Of a stretch of 64,000 nt of DNA, positions 19,300 to 27,659 are shown in pieces. The position numbers and the translations under genes are program-made. The notes below the pieces were generated by a model. It ran no database searches, had not been told where the DNA came from, and was given only the letters and a program-made list of their open reading frames with translations. The DNA comes from Bacteroidota bacterium. Lineage in GTDB: Bacteria > Bacteroidota > Bacteroidia > B-17B0 > Aurantibacillaceae. The stretch is taken from assembly GCA_016708845.1 (NCBI GenBank), contig JADJFB010000005.1, forward strand, positions 124,001 to 188,000, read 5' to 3'. Each line of letters starts with the position of its first letter. Position 1 is the stretch's first letter.

Positions 19300-20340
19300 T
19301 TATTTTATGCCTTGAAATAATCTATCCCATCTTATACCTTTGTGGTATAATTTATCATTAGAGAAAATAATACGTGTTGCTTTTCCAATAATATGATCTT
19401 CGGGCACAAAACCCCAATGACGGCTATCTTGCGAGTTATGACGATTATCGCCCATCATAAAATAATAATTCTGTTTAATTACATAATTTGTTTTATGTTC
19501 GCCATTAATAAAAATACTATCACTTTTCAATTCTAATGTATTGCCTTCGTAAGCAGAAATAATTCTTTCATAGATACATAGATTCACAGAATCTAATTTT
19601 ACTGTATCACCTTTAGAGGGAATTTTTAAAGAACCATAATTATCTACATTCCATTTATAATGAGCGTTAAATGGAAATACAAATTCATCCCACATTTCCT
19701 TTTTCTCATTGTTTTTTTGAATTTCAGTAATAAATGTTTTGCTTCGCAAAGTATCTGCCAATGACTTTGTAAGTGTAAATGAATAATCGTTATTGTCAGA
19801 TATTTTTCCTCCCTCAACCAAGTTGTATTGAGATGTAAACACTGAATCTAAAACTTTATCCGATTTTAAGTGATAATTAAATTGTAAACTATTCTCGTCA
19901 TCTATTAGTTTATTATTCACATAAACTAAACCATCCGCAATTTTAAAACTATCACCAGGTATGGCTACGCAACGTTTTACAAAATAGGTTCTATGGTCTA
20001 CTGGAAACTCATCTTCCATTGGGTAATTAAAAACAACCACTTCATTCCTTTCCACATCAGGACTTCCAAACAATCGCATGTAAGGCAACGAAACAACATC
20101 CGAATAATAACTTTGATTGATAAATGGAATACTAAAAAGTGTTTTTAATAAACGTGGTCCGTAAGATAATTTATTAATAAACATATAATCCCCTGTCATC
20201 AGCGATTTTTCCATTGACGGAGAACCTACAGGTGAAATTTCGAAGAAAAAAGTACGAATTAGTAATACACACACAAACGAAATACCAATGGCCTTAAACC
20301 ATTCGATTATAGATTGTTTGGTTGGTATATACTTTTTCAT
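19300..20340 (-). CDS. lepB: Signal peptidase I
   Basis: Inner-membrane serine protease that removes Sec signal peptides. 346 aa. One N-terminal membrane helix (about 15-33) precedes the catalytic Ser in S-P-S-M (S42) and the catalytic Lys in F-V-K-R-C-V-A-I-P-G-D (K122). The C-terminal M-G-D-N-R-H-N-S-Q-D-S-R-H-W-G-F box is complete. About 100 residues are inserted between boxes, as in the long Bacteroidota form. It abuts rlmN with no spacing (rlmN stop to lepB start). Confidence 0.95.
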   Translation of the reverse strand: MKKYIPTKQSIIEWFKAIGISFVCVLLIRTFFFEISPVGSPSMEKSLMTGDYMFINKLSYGPRLLKTLFSIPFINQSYYSDVVSLPYMRLFGSPDVERNEVVVFNYPMEDEFPVDHRTYFVKRCVAIPGDSFKIADGLVYVNNKLIDDENSLQFNYHLKSDKVLDSVFTSQYNLVEGGKISDNNDYSFTLTKSLADTLRSKTFITEIQKNNEKKEMWDEFVFPFNAHYKWNVDNYGSLKIPSKGDTVKLDSVNLCIYERIISAYEGNTLELKSDSIFINGEHKTNYVIKQNYYFMMGDNRHNSQDSRHWGFVPEDHIIGKATRIIFSNDKLYHKGIRWDRLFQGIK

Positions 20341-21405
20341 TTATTTAAACACTTGAACCGTTGATTTATTCTTATTGACTAATTGCCCGCAAGCTGCATC
20401 AATATCTTTTCCTCTACTTCTGCGAACGTTTACAATAATTCCTCTTCCTTCTAAATGTTTTACAAAAGCGTCTAATCGTTCTGGAGTTGTTTGCTTGAAC
20501 TCACCATCATCAATAGGATTATATTCGATGATATTTACTTTAGCGGTCGTCTTTTTACAGAAGTCTCCTAGCTCACGTGCATCAATAATACCATCATTAA
20601 AATCTTTGAACACAATATATTCAAAGGTTACGCGTGAACCGGTTTTTTCATAAAAATAATTCAGAGCTTCTTCTAAGTTATCTAATGAATTGGTTTCGTT
20701 AATCGGCATGATATGATTTCTCTTTTCATCATTTGCCGCATGTAGTGATAAAGCTAAATTAAACTTCACTTGATCATCGCCCAACTTCATAATCATTTTA
20801 GCAATACCAGCTGTACTCACTGTAATACGAGAAGGACTCATGCCTAAACCATCTGGTGATGTTATTCTATCAACCGAACGAATGGTTTCCGCATAATTTA
20901 ACAAAGGTTCGCCCATACCCATATATACAATATTAGTAAGCGCTTGATTATATTTTGTTTCTGCTAAATTCTTTACTAAGGCAACTTGATCATATATTTC
21001 ATCAGCATTCAAATTACGTAAACGCTTCAATTTACCTGTGGCGCAAAACTTACAAGTTAAACTACAACCCACTTGCGATGAAATACAAGCTGTCATACGT
21101 GACTTTGTTGGTATTAAAACACTTTCTACCACATTACCATCTGCTAATTTCATAGCACATTTAATGGTTTTATCGTTACTCACTTGAATGTCACTAACCG
21201 TAACCGCATTAATCACAAAAGTTTCGTTTAACCAATCGCGTAATGGTTTGGATAAATTAGACATATCGTCGAAGCTATGAGCTGTTTTTTTCCAAAGCCA
21301 CTCATAAATTTGTTTCGCACGAAATTTAGGTTCTCCTTTTTCTTTTAGGATATCTATAATTTGTGCTTCGCTTAAGGCGCGTATATCTTTTTTGGTTGAT
21401 GTCAT
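20341..21405 (-). CDS. rlmN: 23S rRNA A2503 / tRNA A37 C2-methyltransferase
   Basis: Radical SAM methyltransferase that methylates C2 of A2503 in 23S rRNA and A37 in some tRNAs. 354 aa. [4Fe-4S] cysteines C114, C118 and C121 lie in V-G-C-S-L-T-C-K-F-C-A-T-G. The methyl-carrying second catalytic Cys is C339 near the C-terminus (D-A-A-C-G-Q-L). M-G-M-G-E-P and S-T-A-G are present. First gene of an rlmN-lepB-wbqC-like run, transcribed away from the amidohydrolase. Confidence 0.96.
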   Translation of the reverse strand: MTSTKKDIRALSEAQIIDILKEKGEPKFRAKQIYEWLWKKTAHSFDDMSNLSKPLRDWLNETFVINAVTVSDIQVSNDKTIKCAMKLADGNVVESVLIPTKSRMTACISSQVGCSLTCKFCATGKLKRLRNLNADEIYDQVALVKNLAETKYNQALTNIVYMGMGEPLLNYAETIRSVDRITSPDGLGMSPSRITVSTAGIAKMIMKLGDDQVKFNLALSLHAANDEKRNHIMPINETNSLDNLEEALNYFYEKTGSRVTFEYIVFKDFNDGIIDARELGDFCKKTTAKVNIIEYNPIDDGEFKQTTPERLDAFVKHLEGRGIIVNVRRSRGKDIDAACGQLVNKNKSTVQVFK

Positions 21406-21478
21406 CCGTTTTACAAAGTTATCTATAAATACTTAAAAAGACGCATGATTTTAGATGAATAAGTTCTTAAATTTGGTC

Positions 21479-22640
21479 ATGCGCTACATTACTGCCGACC
21501 AGATTTTTTTCAGGAAAAGGATTCTTCCCATCTCATACCGTTTTGGTATTAGATGATAAGAATACAATTAGCGATATAACAACTTTAGATTCCATAGAAA
21601 AAAGCAATGTAGAACATTTTAAAGGCATTATTACGCCTGGATTTATTAATACGCACTGTCATTTAGAATTAAGTCATTTAAAAAACGTTATAAAGCAACA
21701 TACAGGTATTGTAGATTTTGGCTTGTCAGTTATTAAAAATCGAAATAATCAATCTCCAGAAGCTCAACTAGAAGCAATGAGGCAAGCTGATAGAGAAATG
21801 TGTGAACAAGGTATTGTAGCAGTTGGAGACATAAGCAATACAAACGTATCTATTGAAGTTAAAAAACAATCTGATTTATATTACCACACTTTTGTTGAGT
21901 TAATTGCTTTAAATCCAGAGCGTGCTAATTTAGTATTTGACACTGGAAAACAATTACTTTCTGAATTTTCAAATGCTCAATTATCAGCATCTCTAGCTCC
22001 ACATGCACCTTACAGCGCTTCATTGGAATTGATAAAAAAAATAACAGAAGATTGCAGTACATTAAATAAACCTACCAGTATTCATAATCAAGAAAGTAAA
22101 GCCGAGAATGATTTTTTTAATTCTAAATTAGGAGATTATTTAAGATTATACGATACTATAAACGTTTCAATAGATTATTTTAAAGCAACAGAAAAAAGTA
22201 GTCTCCAAACCATTATTTCTTCTTTTAATTCAAAAATAAATACCCTTTTAGTTCATAATACATTTACTAATAAAGATGATATTGAAAACGTTCAAAAAAC
22301 ACATTCGCATTTATATTGGTGTTTATGCCCAAATGCTAATTTATATATAGAAAACACCTTGCCCGATATTGCCTTACTTCATTCAACCAATTGCGCGCTT
22401 ACAATAGGAACAGACAGTCTGGCAAGTAATTCACAACTATCAATTATTGATGAAATAAATACAATTTTAAAACATCAACCAACTATTTCAGTAGAACTTT
22501 TATTACAAGCAGCAACCTTTAATGGAGCGCAATTTTTGGGAATAGAAAACCAATTCGGATTAATAGAAAAAAACAGAAATTCAGGAATTAATTTAATAGA
22601 AGGAAATTCAGGAAATTATTCGGTAAAAAAATTAGCTTAA
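21479..22640 (+). CDS. Amidohydrolase (COG0402 type; possible aminofutalosine deaminase), frameshifted near the start
   Basis: Metal-dependent deaminase/amidohydrolase of about 386 aa. Metal ligands: H-C-H (N-T-H-C-H-L-E), His in H-A-P-Y-S, His in S-I-H-N-Q-E-S, and Asp in G-T-D-S-L-A-S-N. The true start is ATG 21,479 (M-R-Y-I-T-A-D-Q-I-F). One extra T in the run 21,504-21,510 shifts the frame; removing it joins this to S-G-K-G-F-F-P-S-H-T-V-L-V-L-D. Some COG0402 enzymes deaminate 6-amino-6-deoxyfutalosine in the futalosine pathway, which would fit the mqn genes nearby. S-adenosylhomocysteine/5'-methylthioadenosine or guanine deaminase are alternatives. The 3' end overlaps the convergent SiaB-like gene by 9 nt. 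Confidence 0.8.
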
Positions 22641-23207
22641 GTTAACTGCAGAAGTTAAAGTAAACAAAGAGAATTGATCGTTAATTTTTTTGAAATCAAC
22701 TTTTAATTTATTTCCACTCTTCATACCGATAGTGATAAAGCCTAAGCCAGCACCACCTTTATCGCTCATGGTATTATTTTCTAAATGCTCTAAATAATAC
22801 GCTTTTAATGCTTTTTCATCATCAAACGAATTGATTGTATTGATTTGTTTTTCTAAAGCTGGAATAGAAGAATTAGCTACTAAATTTGAAGAAATAACTT
22901 TTAAGTTTTCGCCATTCTTAACTAAAATGAAAAAATTATGCTGTTCGCCTTGGTTATTTTTTTGCCCATGAAGTAACATGTTTTGCAATGTTTCGACACT
23001 GATAAAAAATATTTTTTTGATAGGCCCTTTTGAAATATCTAAAGATGTAATTTTCTCTTCAACGTTTCCTTCTAAATTAGAGATAACGCTCTGAGACAAC
23101 TCACCATAATGTGAAACCAAAACAGTTTCATCTTGCTGGTGAGCTTGCAACATTTGTTCGTATTGTTGTTGAACAAATTCTTTTTCGCTATGTGAGTTAT
23201 CGCTCAA
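22632..23207 (-). CDS. SiaB-like (DUF6272) GHKL-type ATPase/protein kinase
   Basis: A 191-aa cytoplasmic protein resembling SiaB-family anti-sigma-factor-like kinases. The N-box-like E-T-L-Q-N-M-L-L-H-G (about 76-85) and G-box-like D-K-G-G-A-G-L-G-F (about 149-157) fit a minimal GHKL ATP-binding domain. SiaB in Pseudomonas phosphorylates an STAS antagonist in a partner-switching module; no STAS or PP2C gene is present here, so partners are elsewhere. It starts 6 nt after the deoxynucleoside kinase gene stops reading (downstream on the same strand), suggesting co-transcription. Confidence 0.75.
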   Translation of the reverse strand: MSDNSHSEKEFVQQQYEQMLQAHQQDETVLVSHYGELSQSVISNLEGNVEEKITSLDISKGPIKKIFFISVETLQNMLLHGQKNNQGEQHNFFILVKNGENLKVISSNLVANSSIPALEKQINTINSFDDEKALKAYYLEHLENNTMSDKGGAGLGFITIGMKSGNKLKVDFKKINDQFSLFTLTSAVNLS

Positions 23208-23213
23208 AATCTA

Positions 23214-23831
23214 TTATTTAAATAAACCATTTACTTCTGCATCTATCATTCTAATTACTTTTCCTAAGTCTTCTTTACTTTCAGAAAAATTAATCTCGTC
23301 AATATCTACAATTAATAATTTACCGCCTTCGTATGTTGTAATCCAAGCTTCGTATCTTTCATTTAATCTTTTCAAATAATCTAAACGAATAGAATTTTCA
23401 TAATCTCTACCACGTTTTTGTATTTGTTTTACTAATGTAGGAACGGAAGCTCTTAAATAAATAATTAAATCTGGTGCTTTTACTAAACTATCCATTAATT
23501 TGAATAAACTGAAATAGTTTTCGTAATCGCGGGTTGTCATTAAACCCATTGCATGCAAATTTGGTGCAAAAATGTACGCATCCTCATAAATTGTTCTATC
23601 CTGAACAACTTTTTGTTTGCCTTGTCTGATTTCTTGAACCTGACCAAAACGAGAATTTAAGAAATATACTTGTAAATTGAACGACCAACGCTGCATATCA
23701 TCGTAAAAATCATTCAAATAAGGGTTATCATCGGCATCCTCGTAGTGAGGAGTCCACTAATAGTGCTTGGCTAGTAACGATGTTAATGTTGTTTTTCCTG
23801 AACCGATATTACCGGCAATTGCTATATGCAT
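23214..23831 (-). CDS. Deoxynucleoside kinase with an in-frame TAG
   Basis: Deoxyadenosine/deoxyguanosine kinase-type enzyme (dNTP salvage), about 206 codons. The P-loop is G-N-I-G-S-G-K-T-T at residues 7-15. The family's Q-D-R-T-I-Y-E-D-A-Y (E-R-S/D-R-T motif) and R-G-R-D-Y-E are present, so the whole fold is encoded. TAG at 23,757-23,759, between A-K-H-Y and W-T-P-H-Y, interrupts an otherwise continuous frame where relatives usually have Gly, Lys or Asn. No downstream start would restore the P-loop. Either a base error (one change from AAG or GAG) or a real nonsense mutation. Confidence 0.85.
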
Positions 23832-23938
23832 AAAAAATCTCTCTAAAAATATCTCGGTTTATAATATACTAATGTACAGTTTTCTATTATTAAACCAAAA
23901 AAAAAATGCTTTTTTTTCATTTTTCTTTAAAAATCCAA

Positions 23939-25165
23939 TTATTTTAACAAATTCAACTTTAATTCAGAATTTGTTTTAGTCATCATTAATTTGGTATCAT
24001 CAAAGGCTTCTTTCATTTTTTGTTGATGAGATTTACTAATAAAAACTGGCAATTTGGTGCTATCTAAGCCCCATTGAGCAGGGAATAAAATATGCATTTT
24101 TTTAGTTCCATCGCCTCTATACACCCATGTTGGAGTAAAACTTGCCTCCTTAAAAAACACTCTTTTTTTAGTGTAATTTTTCTGAATCACTATCTTTAAA
24201 ATAACGTTTGCATCGGTATACCTCCAGTACTGATTTGATAAAAAATTACCCAACGAATAAGCTACAAAAGCGGTATCATTTATGGCTTTTGAATACATTT
24301 GTTTTGTTGGTCCTACAACGTGTGGATGTGCTCCAATAACCAATGTAGCTCCTGCGTCTAAGGCAAAACGAACAGCATCTTTTTGGGCTTGAGTAGGTTC
24401 TGTTATGTTTTCTAAACCCATGTGATAAAACACTAAAACTGTTTCTGCTCCTAGTGTTTTAGCTTGTTTAACGGCAGTTACAATTCCTGCAGAATCAATT
24501 ACGTTAAGCATGTATTTGTGATCTGAAATGGGATAAGAACCATTTGTGCCATAGGTATAATTTAATATTCCGAGTTTAATGCCTTTAATAGTTAAGATGC
24601 GGATAGAATCGTGATCACGCTGATTTAAATAAGTGCCAGCATAACCTAAATTATGTTTTTTGATGACTTCAATCGTTCTTAATAAACCAGCTTCTCTTGT
24701 ATCCATACTATGATTATTAGCAGTTACCAAAAAATCAAAACCAGCGTTTTTTACAGCTGTACAATACTCGTCGGGGCTATTAAAAGCGGGGTATCCAGCG
24801 TAAGGCTGACTAGTTCCGGCAAAAGTTGTTTCTAAATTACCTATGGTTAAATCAGCGTCTTGTAAATAAGGTTTAATGTATTCGAAACTTGGATTAAAAT
24901 CATAATTACCATCGCTTAATTTAGCGTTGTTAGTTTGCGGTAAATGACACATTAAATCGCCCACCAAATTAATGGATATTTCAGAAATAGAATCGGCTGG
25001 CGGCGGCAAATAGGTGATGGTTTTTGGAGCTTCAAATTCTTTTGGCACTTCTGTAGCAACTGTTTGCGACTCTTCCTTAAGCACTGTTTTTTCGGTACTT
25101 TTACATGTTATAAAAAAAACAGACGCTGCTAAAATGAATATTAAACTATAAATATATTTAGACAT
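23939..25165 (-). CDS. CapA-family lipoprotein (metallophosphatase-like)
   Basis: CapA/PgsA-type protein (metallophosphatase-like fold) of about 408 aa; CapA proteins take part in poly-gamma-glutamate capsule export, but many paralogues have unknown roles. I chose ATG 25,165 (M-S-K-Y-I-Y-S) because it gives a lipoprotein signal with Cys after F-F-I-T; the upstream ATG at 25,186 would overlap the preceding gene by 17 nt. Motifs: L-V-G-D-L-M-C-H, G-N-L-E-T-T-F, T-A-N-N-H-S-M-D, G-A-H-P-H-V-V-G and Y-S-L-G-N-F-L-S-N. No capBC genes are adjacent, so a capsule role is not supported here. Confidence 0.88.
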   Translation of the reverse strand: MSKYIYSLIFILAASVFFITCKSTEKTVLKEESQTVATEVPKEFEAPKTITYLPPPADSISEISINLVGDLMCHLPQTNNAKLSDGNYDFNPSFEYIKPYLQDADLTIGNLETTFAGTSQPYAGYPAFNSPDEYCTAVKNAGFDFLVTANNHSMDTREAGLLRTIEVIKKHNLGYAGTYLNQRDHDSIRILTIKGIKLGILNYTYGTNGSYPISDHKYMLNVIDSAGIVTAVKQAKTLGAETVLVFYHMGLENITEPTQAQKDAVRFALDAGATLVIGAHPHVVGPTKQMYSKAINDTAFVAYSLGNFLSNQYWRYTDANVILKIVIQKNYTKKRVFFKEASFTPTWVYRGDGTKKMHILFPAQWGLDSTKLPVFISKSHQQKMKEAFDDTKLMMTKTNSELKLNLLK

Positions 25166-25169
25166 GAAT

Positions 25170-26183
25170 TTATTTTTTAAGGTCATCTAAAAACGCAGCG
25201 GAAACAAATTTTAAAGTTTCTTTTAACGGGGTAAATGAAAAATTAAGGGCTTGTTTAATACGCGTATTACTGAAGGTGTTTTTTTCTAAAGCTGCTGTAA
25301 TTGTTTCTTTCGTAATGATGGGTTCTTTACCACTAATCATACACCTAAAACTATCCATCCATTTAGCTAAAACCAGTAATCCTTTTCCAGCATTCATGTA
25401 TGGTTCTCTTTTACCCAAGGCTTTGTGTGTTTCAGATAATATTTCTTTAAAAGAATAATTATTTTCAATTAATACAAAACGTTTTCCAAAATGATGTTGT
25501 TCTGTTAATTGAATCATACAAGCCGCTACATCTTTAGCATCAATGGTTGCGCTAGAACCTTCCGTATAAAATGGATTTCCTTTGTAACACGTATCAATTA
25601 ATTTACCTGAGCTTTGATACCAAAAACCTGGACCTAAAATAATTCCTGGATTTACAATTACAGCATTTAATCCCTCTTCCATTCCACGCCAAACCTCACG
25701 TTCACCATTATATTTACTAATTGCATAATCGCTGGCTGATGGAGATGATTTCCAATAAACTGATTCATCAATGTTTTTAGTAATATCCGGATTTTGAAGC
25801 GTAGCAATAGAACTCACGTAACATAAGGCTTTTGTTTTTTTCTCTAAACAGGCATTCACCACATTTGCTGTTCCTTCTGTATTGATTGTGTGAATTTGCT
25901 TTTTTTGTTTTTGATTAAAAGAAACAAATCCTGCACAATGATATACAGTTTCAACGCCTTCTAAAGCATCCAATATTGAATAAATGTCAGATATATCAGC
26001 ATCTACCCATTTTATCTGATTAAATAACTGCTCGAAATCAGAAGTATAGTAAGAAAATAATTTTTTAGTTTTCGATAAATCACTTCCTTCTCTCTTAATA
26101 GCAACCACCGATTTACCTTGCTGTAAAAGTTGCAGAGCAACATGTGCACCTACTAATCCTGTGGCTCCTGTTATTAAGTTCAT
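25170..26183 (-). CDS. NAD-dependent epimerase/reductase (extended SDR)
   Basis: A 337-aa extended SDR of the dihydroflavonol-reductase/epimerase type. The Rossmann motif T-G-A-T-G-L-V-G (residues 5-12) is complete; catalytic Y-x-x-x-K is Y-A-I-S-K; V-N-P-G-I-I-L-G-P-G is typical. The substrate is unknown. It lies 10 nt downstream of the membrane protein gene and 4 nt upstream of the CapA-family start, giving a three-gene transcription unit. Confidence 0.88.
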   Translation of the reverse strand: MNLITGATGLVGAHVALQLLQQGKSVVAIKREGSDLSKTKKLFSYYTSDFEQLFNQIKWVDADISDIYSILDALEGVETVYHCAGFVSFNQKQKKQIHTINTEGTANVVNACLEKKTKALCYVSSIATLQNPDITKNIDESVYWKSSPSASDYAISKYNGEREVWRGMEEGLNAVIVNPGIILGPGFWYQSSGKLIDTCYKGNPFYTEGSSATIDAKDVAACMIQLTEQHHFGKRFVLIENNYSFKEILSETHKALGKREPYMNAGKGLLVLAKWMDSFRCMISGKEPIITKETITAALEKNTFSNTRIKQALNFSFTPLKETLKFVSAAFLDDLKK

Positions 26184-26193
26184 AGTTTATCGA

Positions 26194-26826
26194 CTAAACA
26201 AATGTAATGCTTTGTGCCAAGAAAAATAAAGAAAATTGCAGCAAACAGCCAAAAATAAAGCCTACATATACTTGTGTAGGCGTGTGTGCATTAAGCTTCA
26301 ATCGAGCAAAACCAATACAACCAGCAAGCATAACGCAAGCACAAATGGCTAATAATATAGGCATCTGCATAAAATAACAAATAGCTAATAAAGCACCAAT
26401 TAAGCCGCCAATACCTATCATGTGCGCGCTAATTTGCCACCATAAAGTAACTATTGCTGCAAAAAAAATGCATAAGCCTCCGCCTAAAATAAATAGTTTA
26501 ATAGCAGGCCAAATATTGAAATCATAAATCATATAAAACAATCCAAAATAGCATAAGGAAGTCATTAATAATGGAAAGGTTCTTTCTCTTCTATTTTCAA
26601 TCCTTAAAGAAGAAACATATCCTAATTTATATAAAATCAGCAAATTTAAAACTGGCAATAAAAAGGTAAAAGAAAAAATAGTGAAGGTTAAAACCAGCTT
26701 TAATTTAAAAGGGGTGAAGATAAAATAAATGGTATCTGTTAAGCCGAAAAAAACAATTAAACAACCGTAAGTAGCCATTAATAATGGATGAAACAGATGA
26801 GAAATAATATTAGCCGTTTTAATCAT
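26194..26826 (-). CDS. PAP2-like polytopic membrane protein
   Basis: A 210-aa protein with about six membrane helices. The pattern R-R-E-R-T-F-P, then I-S-A-H-M-I-G-I-G-G, then A-R-L-K-L-N-A-H-T-P-T-Q matches the order of the three phosphatidic-acid-phosphatase (PAP2) motifs K-x6-R-P, P-S-G-H and S-R-x5-H-x3-D. However, the P-S-G-H Pro and Gly and the third-motif Asp are altered (S-A-H; H-x3-Q). It could be a lipid phosphatase with a variant site or a catalytically weak relative. Its start codon is 91 nt from the divergent gldF start. Confidence 0.55.
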   Translation of the reverse strand: MIKTANIISHLFHPLLMATYGCLIVFFGLTDTIYFIFTPFKLKLVLTFTIFSFTFLLPVLNLLILYKLGYVSSLRIENRRERTFPLLMTSLCYFGLFYMIYDFNIWPAIKLFILGGGLCIFFAAIVTLWWQISAHMIGIGGLIGALLAICYFMQMPILLAICACVMLAGCIGFARLKLNAHTPTQVYVGFIFGCLLQFSLFFLAQSITFV

Positions 26827-26902
26827 GTTTAAGAGAATGCTAAATTACATTAAAAAAAATCGAGTTAGTATAAGATAATAGTATATTTTCAAAATCTATT
26901 GC

Positions 26903-26910
26903 TATTTTTG
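26903..26910 (+). promoter_or_regulatory. -7 box of a near-leaderless gldF promoter
   Basis: TATTTTTG matches TAnnTTTG and ends only 7 nt before the gldF ATG at 26,918, so the transcript would have almost no 5' leader. I see no clear TTTG -33 box at the ideal distance. Confidence 0.35.
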
Positions 26911-26917
26911 TTTTTGT

Positions 26918-27658
26918 ATGTTTACCTTATTAATTAAAGAAATACGAAGTTTTTTAAGCTCACTGATTGGCTATATTGCTATAGGAGTTTTTATCACAGG
27001 CATTGGTACTTTTATGTGGTTAGTGCCAACCGAAAGTGCTGGCTCAAATGTTTTAGAAAATGGCTTTGCCAATATTGACCCCTTATTTATTTTAGCGCCT
27101 TGGGTGTATTTGTTCTTAATTCCAGCAATTACCATGCGTAGCTTTTCGGAAGAAAAGAAAACAGGTACTATTGAATTACTATTAACGCGACCTTTAACCG
27201 AATTACAAATTGTATTAGCAAAATATTTTGCTGGCGTAGTTTTGGTAATTGTATCATTACTTCCAACTTTAATATATTATTATTCGGTACATCAATTAGG
27301 TGCGCCAAAAGGTAATATTGATACTGGTGGTATGTGGGGCTCTTATATTGGCTTATTATTTTTAGGCGCTGGCTTCGTAGCGGTTGGTACTTTTGCATCT
27401 GCTATTTCCGAAAATCAAGTGATTGCCTTTATTATGGCTTTACTATTATGTTTTATTACTTATATCGGCTTCGATTTCATTTCAGCTTAAGGTATATTTG
27501 GCAAATACGATGCAATTGTAAAAGGTTTAGGAATGAATGCGCATTATGTAAGTATGAGTCGCGGAGTAATTGATACACGTGATGTGGTTTATTTTGTGAC
27601 CTTAATTGCCTTTTTTAATTTATTATCCAAACTAGTTTTAGAAAGCAGGAAGTGGTAA
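26918..27658 (+). CDS. gldF: Gliding-motility ABC transporter permease GldF (in-frame TAA)
   Basis: Inner-membrane permease of the GldAFG ABC transporter needed for gliding in some Flavobacteriia; related gldFG pairs occur in non-gliding Bacteroidota. About six membrane helices; M-R-S-F-S-E-E-K-K-T-G-T-I-E-L-L-L-T-R-P is the ABC-2 permease coupling segment. TAA at 27,488-27,490 ends the first 190 codons (F-D-F-I-S-A). Reading continues in the same frame with G-I-F-G-K-Y-D and the family's conserved end S-M-S-R-G-V-I-D-T-R-D-V...L-E-S-R-K-W to a TAA at 27,656-27,658. Real nonsense or base error; gldG follows 1 nt later. No gldA ATPase is in the window. Confidence 0.85.
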
Positions 27659-27659
27659 T

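Noticed and set aside
23757..23759. TAG recoded to an amino acid across the genome
   Set aside because: TAG ends other intact genes in the window (e.g. the S8 protease).
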